Below are positions 17,898-26,643 of a DNA stretch of 64,000 nt, one piece after another (position 1 is the first letter of the stretch; each line of letters begins with the position of its first letter). The notes under the pieces were generated by a model. It was not told where the DNA came from, searched no databases, and saw only the letters and a list, made by a program, of their open reading frames with translations. Source of the DNA: UBA940 sp045613745 (GTDB taxonomy: Bacteria > Bacteroidota > Bacteroidia > Bacteroidales > Rikenellaceae); contig JAZLBP010000007.1 in assembly GCA_045613745.1 (NCBI GenBank), positions 62,001 to 126,000 on the forward strand. The letters are read 5' to 3'. A program made the translations under genes and the position numbers.

Positions 17898-20132
17898 ATG
17901 TCATTTATCTACACATTCATCCTTGTCGTGCTGGCAATTCTTGCCATCCTCGGCATTATCGTGGGTGTATCGAACGACGCCGTGAACTTCCTGAACTCGG
18001 CAATCGGCTCGAAAGTAGCATCTTACCGCAAAATCCTGATGGTTGCGTCGGTCGGAATTCTGATTGGTGTAATCACATCGAGCGGTATGATGGAGGTTGC
18101 GCGTAGTGGCGTGTTCCATCCCGAGATGTTCACCTTCCACGAGATTATGTTCCTGTTCTTGGGAATGATGCTGGGCAATGTGATTCTGCTCGACGTGTTC
18201 AACTCGCTGGGTCTGCCCACCTCGACCACCGTATCGATGGTATTCGGACTGCTCGGCTCGGCTATGGCGCTTGCTATCTTCAAAATCGCCGGTTCGGACA
18301 CGCTGACAATGGCCAATATGGGTCAATTCATCAACTCGGGTAAAGCGCTGGCCATTGTGTCGGGTATCCTGCTGTCGGTGGTTGTGGCATTCATCGTGGG
18401 CGGTATTTATATGTACTTGTCGCGCATGCTGTTCTCGTTCCGCTACCAAAAGTTGTTTGGTAAAATCGGCTGGTTGTGGTGCGGCGTGTCGCTGGCAGGT
18501 ATCATCTACTTCGCACTGTTCAAAGGTCTGAAATCGTCGGGCCTCATCCCCACAGAGGTGGTTGATTGGGTGAACTCGAACGTAGGTCTGGCACTGCTGG
18601 TAATGTGGGGCGTCAGCTCGGTTGTGCTGTTGCTGCTGCAACTCTGCAAAATCGACATCCTGAAAGTGACCATTCTGGCAGGTACCTTCTCGTTGGCGCT
18701 GGCCTTCGCGGGTAACGACCTTGTGAACTTTATCGGTGCCCCCTATGCAGCATTCGACGCATTCGGCATCGCCAAAAACGCAGGTGGCGATATCAACATC
18801 ACAATGGAAGGACTCAAAACTCCCGTAGCCGCCAACTTCTTTATTATGCTTGCGGCGGGCGTGGTTATGATTCTGACTCTGTTCTTGTCGAAAAAGACAC
18901 AAAAGGTTATCAAAACCGAGCAATCGCTGGCAGGTCAAGACGAGACTCACACCGGCAACTTCGACTCGAACTTCGTGTCGCGTGCCATCGTGCGTAGCGC
19001 CGTTGCGGTTAACAGTTTCTACGAGAAAGTTACTCCCCGACGCATACAAATTGCTATCGAGCGACGTTTCAAACCCCTGACAGCCGAGGAGCGCGGAGAT
19101 TTGGTTTATGACCGCATTCGTGCAACCGTAAACCTGACTTGTGCATCGCTGCTGATTGCCGTTGGTACATTGCTCAAACTACCCCTTTCGACCACCTACG
19201 TTGTGTTTATGGTGTCGATGGCATCGTCGCTTGCCGACCGCGCGTGGGGTCGCGAGAGCGCAGTATATCGTGTGACAGGTGTGATGACCGTAATCTCGGG
19301 TTGGTTTGTTACGGCTCTGGCAGGTTTCGCCATCTCAATGGCTGTGACTATGCTGCTGGCGTGGGGCGACTGGATTGCCGCTGTGGCTCTGTCGCTTCTG
19401 GGTCTATTCCTGGTAATCAAGGGCAACTTCTTTGCAAAAGAGGAGAAGAAAGATGATAAAAACGACGCCAAGAAGAATATCGACATCACCGACAAAAGCC
19501 AAAACGCAAACGAGGCTCTTATCGGCTACATCGAGAACGTATGCGTCGATATGGAGAGCGTAACCCGCATCTATGGCCGCACCATCGTGGCTGTGTTCAA
19601 GGAGAACCGCAAGGTGTTGCGCGATATGGTTAAGGAGTCGAATGAGCTGTTCTATGCCGCACGCGAACAGAAATACGCGCTGCTCGGTATGATGAAAAAG
19701 CTCGAAGCACAGGATATTGTAACCGCACCGTTCTATGTGCAGGTTGTGGACTATATGTCGGAGACCACCAAGGCGCTGATTCACATCACCCGCCCTGCGT
19801 TCGACCACATCGACAACAACCACACCGGCTTTACCAAGGAGCAAATCGTGGACCTCAAAGAGGTGAACGACGCAGTGGAGGAGATCTTCTCGTACATCAA
19901 CTCGATGTTGCGTAGCCGCGATTTCAGCGATATGAGCGTAATTTTGGAGAAACGCGACCGTCTGTTCGACAAGATTGACGACATCATCAAGAGCCAACTG
20001 CGCCGTATGCGCGTCGAGCATATGTCCACCTCGGCAAGTATTCTGTTCTTCAACATCCTGAACGAGACCAAGACTATGGTGTTGCAATCGCGCAACATTA
20101 TGAAGTCGCTCGAACACTTTGTCGAAGACTAA
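17898..20132 (+). CDS. PiT-family inorganic phosphate transporter with PhoU-like C-terminal domain
   Basis: 744 residues from the ATG at 17898 (MSFIYTFILVVLAILAIL). The PiT signatures occur twice: GVSNDAVNFLNSAIGSK near the N-terminus and FAGNDLVNFIGAPYAA in the middle, among roughly ten membrane helices. After the last helix a charged cytoplasmic region of about 200 residues looks like a PhoU/DUF47 helical bundle, as in large Bacteroidetes PiT proteins. It imports phosphate by ion coupling. The location behind the two-component pair suggests phosphate-dependent expression. A strong terminator follows. Confidence 0.92.
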   Translation: MSFIYTFILVVLAILAILGIIVGVSNDAVNFLNSAIGSKVASYRKILMVASVGILIGVITSSGMMEVARSGVFHPEMFTFHEIMFLFLGMMLGNVILLDVFNSLGLPTSTTVSMVFGLLGSAMALAIFKIAGSDTLTMANMGQFINSGKALAIVSGILLSVVVAFIVGGIYMYLSRMLFSFRYQKLFGKIGWLWCGVSLAGIIYFALFKGLKSSGLIPTEVVDWVNSNVGLALLVMWGVSSVVLLLLQLCKIDILKVTILAGTFSLALAFAGNDLVNFIGAPYAAFDAFGIAKNAGGDINITMEGLKTPVAANFFIMLAAGVVMILTLFLSKKTQKVIKTEQSLAGQDETHTGNFDSNFVSRAIVRSAVAVNSFYEKVTPRRIQIAIERRFKPLTAEERGDLVYDRIRATVNLTCASLLIAVGTLLKLPLSTTYVVFMVSMASSLADRAWGRESAVYRVTGVMTVISGWFVTALAGFAISMAVTMLLAWGDWIAAVALSLLGLFLVIKGNFFAKEEKKDDKNDAKKNIDITDKSQNANEALIGYIENVCVDMESVTRIYGRTIVAVFKENRKVLRDMVKESNELFYAAREQKYALLGMMKKLEAQDIVTAPFYVQVVDYMSETTKALIHITRPAFDHIDNNHTGFTKEQIVDLKEVNDAVEEIFSYINSMLRSRDFSDMSVILEKRDRLFDKIDDIIKSQLRRMRVEHMSTSASILFFNILNETKTMVLQSRNIMKSLEHFVED

Positions 20133-20146
20133 CGGTTGCTTTCAGC

Positions 20147-20189
20147 ACACACAAAAAGGCTGTCCCACGCGGGGCAGCCTTTTTGTGTG
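20147..20189. terminator. Bidirectional intrinsic terminator
   Basis: A stem of about 19 bp (CACACAAAAAGGCTG-CCC with its complement at 20171-20189) with a short loop and A/T flanks, serving the PiT gene (plus) and the outer-membrane protein gene (minus). Confidence 0.9.
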
Positions 20190-20215
20190 TAATGCACAAT
20201 TCACAATTATTTATT

Positions 20216-20830
20216 CTAAAACAGATAACCTAATCGAATACTGAAACTCAGGGCGATGTTATCGTTCGAGGAGCCAAACCATTGCCAAGTTTGGAAACCG
20301 TGGTAGTAGCCCGTTTCGGCGGGAGTACCAAAGGAGTAACCGCCACCAACCCACGCGTCGGCGATGAAGCGGCGGACACAAAGCTGATAGCCCACCGTAG
20401 CCAGCAGGGCACCCATACGCGCGGGGGTGCGAAGACCCGTCACCGAGTGGGTATAGTCGTAGTGGGAGTAGATGGCCTCGGGGCGCACATAAAAACCTTG
20501 CAGGGGCTTTTGCGCGTCGTAGCCCGCAACGAAGAACTTGTGACCATAGCGCAAGGTGAATCCCAGCGGGTCGTTGTCATACTTGTCGTGGCCCATACTA
20601 ATAAAGCTGGCACACAACTCGCCACTCTGCTTCCAACGGGGGAAGGCGCGCTCATACGAGATTTTGGTACTACCGCTTGCCCACGACAGGAAGGTCAGCT
20701 TGACAGCATTAAGATAGGTTTTCTCTTGGGCCTCACTGCGCGCAGGCGCAAGAGCCAGCACAGCAACAAGTGCTGCAAAAATCAGTTTGCGACACACACG
20801 CAGTGTGCCGCATCTCTTGGAATCATACAT
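20216..20830 (-). CDS. Small outer-membrane beta-barrel protein, function unknown
   Basis: 204 residues. A signal peptide (hydrophobic stretch LIFAALVAVLALAPARSEA) is followed by alternating amphipathic strands with many Tyr/Phe/Trp, ending SIRLGYLF, a typical barrel C-terminus. The length and pattern resemble the DUF3575-like outer-membrane proteins of Bacteroidetes, though I cannot confirm the family. It lies 24 bases downstream of ispF on the same strand and is probably co-transcribed. Confidence 0.7.
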   Translation of the reverse strand: MYDSKRCGTLRVCRKLIFAALVAVLALAPARSEAQEKTYLNAVKLTFLSWASGSTKISYERAFPRWKQSGELCASFISMGHDKYDNDPLGFTLRYGHKFFVAGYDAQKPLQGFYVRPEAIYSHYDYTHSVTGLRTPARMGALLATVGYQLCVRRFIADAWVGGGYSFGTPAETGYYHGFQTWQWFGSSNDNIALSFSIRLGYLF

Positions 20831-20854
20831 GTTAGTTGGGAATTTTTCTGTTTT

Positions 20855-21331
20855 TTAGCGTGTAATCAACACTACCGACTCGGCTGCTACGCCCTCGCCA
20901 CGACCCTCAAAACCAAGTCGCTCGGTGGTGGTGGCTTTGACCGACACCTGCGCGATATCGAGTCCCAGACAGTCGGCAATCTCGCGGCGCATAGAGTCGA
21001 TATAGGGGCGCACCTTGGGGGCTTGCAGGATGATGGTGCAATCGACGTTGCCGATACTCCAACCCTCGGCGGCTATGATGTCGGCGGTGCGGCGCAACAA
21101 GATGCGCGAATCCATACCCTTGAACTCGCCCGAGGTGTCGGGGAAGTGAAGGCCGATGTCACCCAGCGCAGCGGCACCCAGCAGTGCGTCACACAGCGCG
21201 TGCAACACAGCGTCGCCATCGGAGTGCGCAACACATCCCTTTTCGTAGGGGATGGTCACTCCACCCAATCTCAATGTGAGGCCCTCGGCCAAGCGGTGTA
21301 CGTCGTATCCGTGTCCAACTCGAAATATCAT
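20855..21331 (-). CDS. ispF: 2-C-methyl-D-erythritol 2,4-cyclodiphosphate synthase
   Basis: 158 residues, full length. The metal motif GYDVHRL (Asp10, His12) and the following GGVTIPYEKGCVAHSDGDAVLHALCDALLGA block are diagnostic. The tail (QVSVKATTTERLGFEGRGEGVAAESV) is the conserved nucleotide-binding end. It catalyses the fifth step of the MEP isoprenoid pathway in the cytosol. It is first in a two-gene minus-strand unit with the small outer-membrane protein, and divergent from pepD. Confidence 0.97.
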   Translation of the reverse strand: MIFRVGHGYDVHRLAEGLTLRLGGVTIPYEKGCVAHSDGDAVLHALCDALLGAAALGDIGLHFPDTSGEFKGMDSRILLRRTADIIAAEGWSIGNVDCTIILQAPKVRPYIDSMRREIADCLGLDIAQVSVKATTTERLGFEGRGEGVAAESVVLITR

Positions 21332-21419
21332 AAGCGTGATTTTTTAATGCTACCTACAAAGTAACTATTTTTTTCGTATATTTACAAATCCATAGACCAC
21401 AAGAAAAACGTTTAACGCT

Positions 21420-22868
21420 ATGAATCAAGATATTCGCAATTTGCAGCCCGCCCTTGTGTGGGAAATTTTCGACGACATAACCGCCGTACCGCGACCCTCC
21501 AAGAGCGAGGAGAAAATTTGTGCGTGGCTCATCGACTTTGCGCGTCAGCACTCGCTGGACTACCGCACCGACAAGGCGGGCAACATCACTATCTTTGCAC
21601 CCGCAACCGCAGGTATGGAAGATCGCCCCACCGTAGTACTCCAATCGCATATGGATATGGTATGCGAAAAGAATGCCGACACCGCGCACGACTTTGCAAA
21701 TGACCCCATTCAGACCTATATCGACGGCGATTGGGTGAAGGCACGAGGCACAACCCTTGGCGCAGACTGCGGTATCGGAATGGCTGCGGCCCTTGCAGTG
21801 CTGATTGACCCCACGCTTACCCACGGCCCCATCGAGGCACTCTTTACGGTAGATGAAGAGACAGGTCTGACCGGTGCCTTCAACTTGGGCAAGGATATGA
21901 TTTCGGGAGAGATCCTAATTAACCTCGACTCGGAGGACGAGGGCGAGCTGTTTATCGGTTGCGCGGGCGGTATCGACACCGTAGCATCACTCCCCTACTC
22001 GACCGAATCCGCACCCGAGGGATATACGTTCTTCCGCGTGGATGTGACGGGTCTTAAAGGCGGCCACAGCGGCGACAATATCAACGACGGACTTGGCAAC
22101 AGCAACCGCATCTTGGCGCGTCTGTTGTGGAGCGCCGAGCGCAAGTTGGCTCTGCGTGTGGCTCGTTTCGATGGCGGCAACCTGCGTAATGCCATCCCGC
22201 GCGAGGCGTGGGCTGTGGTGGCAGTGCCCGAGGCGGAAGCCGACAACTTTGCCGCAATGTTCGAGAAGTTCCACGCCGATGTGAAGGCCGAGTATGCACT
22301 GACCGACGAGGGCTTGAAGATGACTCTTTCGACTGCCGAGGCTGCCGAGGTTGTGAGCGCCGACACCACACGCCGAATGTTGAACGCGGTGGTGGGTGTA
22401 CCCAACGGAGTGCTGGCAATGAGTGCGTCGATGCCCGGTCTGGTCGAGACCTCAACCAACCTTGCTTCGGTCAAGTTTACCGACACCGACATCATCATCA
22501 CAACCTCGCAACGCTCGTCGGTGGAGAGCGCCAAATATGCTGCGGCACAAGCCGTCGAGAGTGTGTTTGAGCTGGCAGGAGCAAAGGTCGCCCACTCGGA
22601 CGGCTACCCCGGATGGGCCCCCAACCTGTCGTCGCACATCCTGAGCGTCACAAGCGAAACCTATGAGCGACTCTTTGACACCAAAGCCAAGATAAAAGCT
22701 ATTCACGCAGGTTTGGAGTGCGGTCTGTTCTTGGAGAAGTACCCTGCGCTGGATATGGTGTCATTTGGCCCCACCTTGCGCGGTGTTCACTCGCCCGACG
22801 AGCGACTCGACATCCCCTCGGTGGACAAATTCTGGCAACTGCTCCGCGAGGTGCTCGCTAATATTTAA
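21420..22868 (+). CDS. pepD: Aminoacyl-histidine dipeptidase (M20 family)
   Basis: 482 residues, full length for PepD. The metal-binding residues are all visible: VVLQSHMDMV (His77), LGADCGIG (Asp116), VDEETGLTGA (catalytic Glu146/Glu147), LDSEDEGELFIG, and the C-terminal IHAGLECG His. The enzyme cleaves Xaa-His and other dipeptides in the cytosol. A paralogue ends at base 221 of this window. The permease gene follows after 14 bases and may be co-transcribed. Confidence 0.95.
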   Translation: MNQDIRNLQPALVWEIFDDITAVPRPSKSEEKICAWLIDFARQHSLDYRTDKAGNITIFAPATAGMEDRPTVVLQSHMDMVCEKNADTAHDFANDPIQTYIDGDWVKARGTTLGADCGIGMAAALAVLIDPTLTHGPIEALFTVDEETGLTGAFNLGKDMISGEILINLDSEDEGELFIGCAGGIDTVASLPYSTESAPEGYTFFRVDVTGLKGGHSGDNINDGLGNSNRILARLLWSAERKLALRVARFDGGNLRNAIPREAWAVVAVPEAEADNFAAMFEKFHADVKAEYALTDEGLKMTLSTAEAAEVVSADTTRRMLNAVVGVPNGVLAMSASMPGLVETSTNLASVKFTDTDIIITTSQRSSVESAKYAAAQAVESVFELAGAKVAHSDGYPGWAPNLSSHILSVTSETYERLFDTKAKIKAIHAGLECGLFLEKYPALDMVSFGPTLRGVHSPDERLDIPSVDKFWQLLREVLANI

Positions 22869-22882
22869 GCACGACCCCAAGT

Positions 22883-24184
22883 ATGACTCTGACCATTACA
22901 ATCTGTGCCGTAACCTGCGCTCTGCTGATTGCAGGTGTGCTGTGGCTGCCCGAACTGCGCGTGGGACGTGTGCGCGTGGCCTCCTATTGGGTTGTGGCCC
23001 TGCTGGGTGCGCTGACACTGCTCGCTACGGGATGTATCTCGCCGCGCGAAGTGATGAGTGGTTTTACGGCCAACACGGCAGTCAACCCGCTCAAAATTCT
23101 TGTGCTGTTTTTGTCGATGACGGCGCTGTCGGTTTTCCTCGACGAGGTGGGTATCTTCCGCCGATTGGCAGCAATGACCGTAGCCCGAAGCGTGGGTGGT
23201 CAGTGGTCGCTGTTTTGGAGTCTTTACGTTATGGTGTCGGTGCTGACGGTATTCACCTCCAACGATGTGATTATCCTCACCTTCACCCCCTTTATCTGTT
23301 ACTTTGCCCGCAACGCCAACATCAACCCTATGCCCTATCTGTTTGCGGAGTTTGCCGCCGCCAACACTTGGAGTATGGCGTTGGTCATAGGAAACCCCAC
23401 CAACATCTATCTTGCGACATCGGCGGGGATTGACTTTGCGGAGTATGTGCGCGTAATGCTGCTGCCCACCATCGCAGGCGGTGTGACGGCATTCGTGGCA
23501 CTCTATATTCTGTTTCACCGACAACTGCAACGTCCGCTTATCCCTGTGCGTGCCGAGCGCGAGCCGCTCCGACGTTCGGGCGTAATTATCGGTCTGTCGC
23601 ACTTTGCGGCCTGCCTGATACTGCTGGTTGCAAGCTCGTGGATTGGCCTCGAAATGTGGGGTATCTCGCTGGCGGTGTTTGTGAGTCTTGCCGCGGTGGC
23701 AATGCTCTATGGTGTTATCTCGCACCACGGATTCGGCGAGATTCTGCACACCCTGCAACGACTGCCGTGGCAGCTTGTGCCCTTTGTGCTGTCGATGTTT
23801 ACGCTGGTGCTGGCGCTCGAAAGCTCGGGCGCAACCGAGTGGATGGCCTCGTGGCTGGCAAGCGACAACACCGTAATCACCTATGGTGTGGCATCGGCTC
23901 TGGCCTCGAACGTCATCAACAACATCCCGATGAGTGTGCTGTTCAGCTCGATTATCGATAGCGGTGTGGCCGACACCACAGGCGCTGTCTTTGCATCCAT
24001 CGTAGGCTCCAACATCGGCGCACTACTCTCGCCCATCGGCGCATTGGCAGGCCTTATGTGGGCCTCGATTCTGCGTTCGCACGACATCGAAATCGGATTC
24101 GCAGGCTTCGTGTGGCGCGGACTGCTCATAGGCGTTCCCACACTGCTGGCTACGCTGTTTGCGCTGATAGCCGTAGGTCTTTAA
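22883..24184 (+). CDS. ArsB/NhaD/SLC13-superfamily ion permease
   Basis: 433 residues, strongly hydrophobic, with about eleven to twelve membrane helices. It shows ion-transporter superfamily signatures: FTSNDVIILTFTPFICYFA in the first half and ASNVINNIPMSVLF in the second, the paired Asn-rich reentrant loops of ArsB/CitM-type transporters. The substrate (arsenite, citrate, Na+/H+) is unresolved. No arsR, arsC or arsenic genes flank it, which argues against a dedicated arsenic operon. Confidence 0.8.
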   Translation: MTLTITICAVTCALLIAGVLWLPELRVGRVRVASYWVVALLGALTLLATGCISPREVMSGFTANTAVNPLKILVLFLSMTALSVFLDEVGIFRRLAAMTVARSVGGQWSLFWSLYVMVSVLTVFTSNDVIILTFTPFICYFARNANINPMPYLFAEFAAANTWSMALVIGNPTNIYLATSAGIDFAEYVRVMLLPTIAGGVTAFVALYILFHRQLQRPLIPVRAEREPLRRSGVIIGLSHFAACLILLVASSWIGLEMWGISLAVFVSLAAVAMLYGVISHHGFGEILHTLQRLPWQLVPFVLSMFTLVLALESSGATEWMASWLASDNTVITYGVASALASNVINNIPMSVLFSSIIDSGVADTTGAVFASIVGSNIGALLSPIGALAGLMWASILRSHDIEIGFAGFVWRGLLIGVPTLLATLFALIAVGL

Positions 24185-24185
24185 T

Positions 24186-25256
24186 CTACTCAATAGTTAC
24201 CATCTCGACGGGTTGCTGCTGGGTCGCATCAAGCGGGTGCGACTGATAGCTGACTTGTCCGAAATCTATCTTTCCAAGGTCGATACAGCGGATTGTATTG
24301 TTGTAGGCGGTCTTGTAATAGACTTTGCGCGCCTTGAGGTCGATGGCCGAAGTCCACTGCGTAGCGCTGGGAAGGCTCTTCTCGGTGGGATTCTCAACCG
24401 CGATGGGCACATCAAAGTTATTGAGCAGGTGGAAACACTCCTGCACCGTAGCCCATCCGTCGGCCCTTTGGGGCGCTGTGTTGCGGAAGAAGGCCGCGCG
24501 CACAAATCTCGAAGGCGGAGTGAAGTCGCCCGGAAGTCCCAACATCGCCGAACTGCTGCCTATGGGTTGCACCTCTTGGGTGCCGAGTGTCTGGCTCGGC
24601 GCATCTCCCGCACGCAGGTTCACATAGTTGCTCAGGTTGGCAAGGTGCCACGGAAAACCGGGGGCATTGGTCAGCACACCCACTGTATTGTCGTAGAAAT
24701 TAACCTTGCCGCCAACAATCTCCATCACCACCTGTTTGCCCGACGGCTCGCCTATGCGCCAATGCACCACAGCCGAGCGCTCGAGACCCACCACACGCAC
24801 ATCGTTAATGGCTGCTTTGAGCTGGTCGATGGTCGAAAACTGCGTCAGAATCCACTGAACAACCTGCAAGTCGGCAAGCGTTACCGAGGCCAACGTCGCA
24901 TCGTAGGGCACATAACTGCCATACTGCGGAAAGAAGAACAGACCCGCCGACAGGCCACTCTCATTGACACCTTCGGCAATAAACTCACGTTCGACAACGG
25001 CAAGTCCCACCACGCCATAGCGGGCCTTAAATTTTAGGCCATTGGTACCCACGGGGGTGTAGGAGCGCAACTCCTCGCCTCGGGGGATTATGACATACTC
25101 GCTTTTGAGCGGGCTGTGCGACCACTCGATAGTTCGCGCCTGCACATAGCTGCCATCGGAGGCCGAAAGCGAAATTCCCGTACACGCCACCGAACGAAGG
25201 GTACCACCCACAACTGCCGCAGCACCCAACAATAAACCTCTCATAAAGATTCTCAT
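24186..25256 (-). CDS. Choloylglycine-hydrolase-family (linear amide C-N) hydrolase, exported
   Basis: 356 residues from the ATG at 25256; the next Met (25244) is an alternative. A signal peptide should be cleaved just before Cys25 (VA|CTGISL), leaving the catalytic Cys as the new N-terminal nucleophile. Other family residues are visible: Arg in QARTIEW, Asn in VLTNAPGFPWH, and Arg in PPSRFVRAAF. RTIEW rather than RNLDW and the TNAPGF block resemble the Gram-negative branch, which includes bile salt hydrolases, penicillin V acylases and acyl-homoserine-lactone acylases. Bile salt versus other amide substrates cannot be settled. It should act in the periplasm. Confidence 0.87.
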   Translation of the reverse strand: MRIFMRGLLLGAAAVVGGTLRSVACTGISLSASDGSYVQARTIEWSHSPLKSEYVIIPRGEELRSYTPVGTNGLKFKARYGVVGLAVVEREFIAEGVNESGLSAGLFFFPQYGSYVPYDATLASVTLADLQVVQWILTQFSTIDQLKAAINDVRVVGLERSAVVHWRIGEPSGKQVVMEIVGGKVNFYDNTVGVLTNAPGFPWHLANLSNYVNLRAGDAPSQTLGTQEVQPIGSSSAMLGLPGDFTPPSRFVRAAFFRNTAPQRADGWATVQECFHLLNNFDVPIAVENPTEKSLPSATQWTSAIDLKARKVYYKTAYNNTIRCIDLGKIDFGQVSYQSHPLDATQQQPVEMVTIE

Positions 25257-25368
25257 AGTTGATAAAGTTTTGTGTTGGAGGCTCTCCACTCACAAACCAT
25301 ACCAAACAAAAAAAAGGTTTATTCAATACAAGACTGAATAAACCTAAATAATCCTTATAGAATTTGTA

Positions 25369-25472
25369 TAACAAGCGCAGATTCAAGGCTTGCGAATCGC
25401 GAGAAACCGCAGCATACTTTGGCGTATGTGAGGATTTCGAGCGTGAGCGTAACGTGGGAAGCTGCCTTGTTA
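25369..25472 (+). repeat. Dispersed hairpin element, copy A
   Basis: The conserved core (GAAACCGCAGCATAC, 6-base loop, GTATGTGAGGATTTC) is flanked by GCGAATCGCGA and CGAGCGTGAGCGTAACG. Outer arms unique to this copy pair with each other: TAACAAGCGCAG at 25369-25380 and CTGCCTTGTTA at 25462-25472. It begins about 10 bases beyond the stop codon of the DUF4837 gene (minus strand). Confidence 0.85.
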
Positions 25473-25481
25473 GACAACTTC

Positions 25482-26495
25482 TTACTCGAATTTGACGGTG
25501 TGGACAATGTGTTCCAACTCTCGGATGTAGTTACGTTTGTGCAACTCGGGCGAATAGACATATCCGTCGATTGTAATAACGCGGTTGGTCGAGGTGTCGA
25601 GAGTGGTAAAACTTACGAACGGGCCACCCATAAAGTCACCCTCAACATCCCAAAATCCGCGAGTGCGAATCCACAGACGGCCATTGATGCGGATGGCGTC
25701 CGATTTGGCAAAAGCGGTGGTCATATATGAGCCATCGGCTGGGCCGGGAACCAATGCTGCGTATTTATTGCGTTTGGCTACGATGCGTTGCTCCGACAAA
25801 TCCTCGGGGCCGTTGTAGGGGTAGCTATACACCAGCACACCCTGACCCGACTTGGGCATCTCGTAGCGAGTCCAAATGAAGTCGTCGGTCTGTTTGGCGA
25901 GTTTGAAACCAGCGGGGAACAGCATATTAAAACCAAACTTCTCGGTCACAAGGTTCGAGATGTGTTTGGGGCCGTGTTTCTCATAGGCGGCGGTGTTGCG
26001 GCGTTGCTCCACAAGTTCGTAGGCGCCCAGAATATTCTCGCGCTCGGTGTCGATCAGGCTTACCATCTCGCCTGCGGTGGGCGCGGTGGCCGACAACAGA
26101 AGTTGGTTAAGCGCATAGACATCTTGGGTTACGACCAGACGTGCCGAATCATACTTTTCGGGATTGACATTCACCACCAGCACATTGCGGTGCATAGTAT
26201 TGAGTTTGAGGAATCCGTCGGGAGTCACGCGCAGAACGTCGAAATAGGGCTCGCGTTGGTTGAGCATCTCGACGGGACGCAGCAACACCGAGCGAAGGGT
26301 GTCGCCCACCTCGCCTTCCCACAAATCCTGTGCGCACACCACGATAAGCTCGTAGGCAGCGCCCTTGCTACCAGGTTTGGTAGGTTCGTCGAACAGTGTA
26401 CGGAAGGCATCGCAGCCGCTTGCAAACAGTGCGAAGGTAAGAAGAGCAGTCGCACGCAACAGCGCTTTGCGACCAGAAACGAAAAGTCCTCTCAT
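25482..26495 (-). CDS. DUF4837 family lipoprotein
   Basis: 337 residues with a lipobox (LLTFALFASGC) near residue 28. It has the family's start of the mature part (YELIVVCAQDLWEGEVGDTLRSVL) and a central LSATAPTAGEMV segment. DUF4837 proteins are conserved in Bacteroidetes and have no known function. The lipid anchor predicts a periplasmic or outer-membrane location. It stands alone on the minus strand, divergent from the deacetylase gene, and is followed within 10 bases by hairpin copy A. Confidence 0.85.
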   Translation of the reverse strand: MRGLFVSGRKALLRATALLTFALFASGCDAFRTLFDEPTKPGSKGAAYELIVVCAQDLWEGEVGDTLRSVLLRPVEMLNQREPYFDVLRVTPDGFLKLNTMHRNVLVVNVNPEKYDSARLVVTQDVYALNQLLLSATAPTAGEMVSLIDTERENILGAYELVEQRRNTAAYEKHGPKHISNLVTEKFGFNMLFPAGFKLAKQTDDFIWTRYEMPKSGQGVLVYSYPYNGPEDLSEQRIVAKRNKYAALVPGPADGSYMTTAFAKSDAIRINGRLWIRTRGFWDVEGDFMGGPFVSFTTLDTSTNRVITIDGYVYSPELHKRNYIRELEHIVHTVKFE

Positions 26496-26578
26496 TGGTT
26501 TTGTTGTTTATTGGAGTTTTACTAAGATTCACAAAGATGCAAAAATATTTTGATTTTCCGAACAACGGCTGCGCGAAA

Positions 26579-26610
26579 TTTGCATATTCAGTGCCACAAT
26601 CGTACCTTTG
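26579..26610 (+). promoter_or_regulatory. Bacteroidetes-type promoter of the deacetylase-ubiX unit
   Basis: TTTG (26579-26582), a 20-base spacer, and TACCTTTG (26603-26610); the ATG follows 33 bases later. Confidence 0.75.
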
Positions 26611-26643
26611 CGCGCTGAAACAACGAGTATTCCGTTTGCAAGT

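Noticed and set aside
17901..19049. A 382-codon frame opposite the phosphate transporter gene
   Set aside because: Antisense shadow: extremely Gln/His/Asp-rich, no motif, while the plus strand has clear PiT signatures.
22883..24184. An arsenic resistance operon around the ArsB-like permease
   Set aside because: No arsR, arsC, arsA or related gene is near; only pepD adjoins it.
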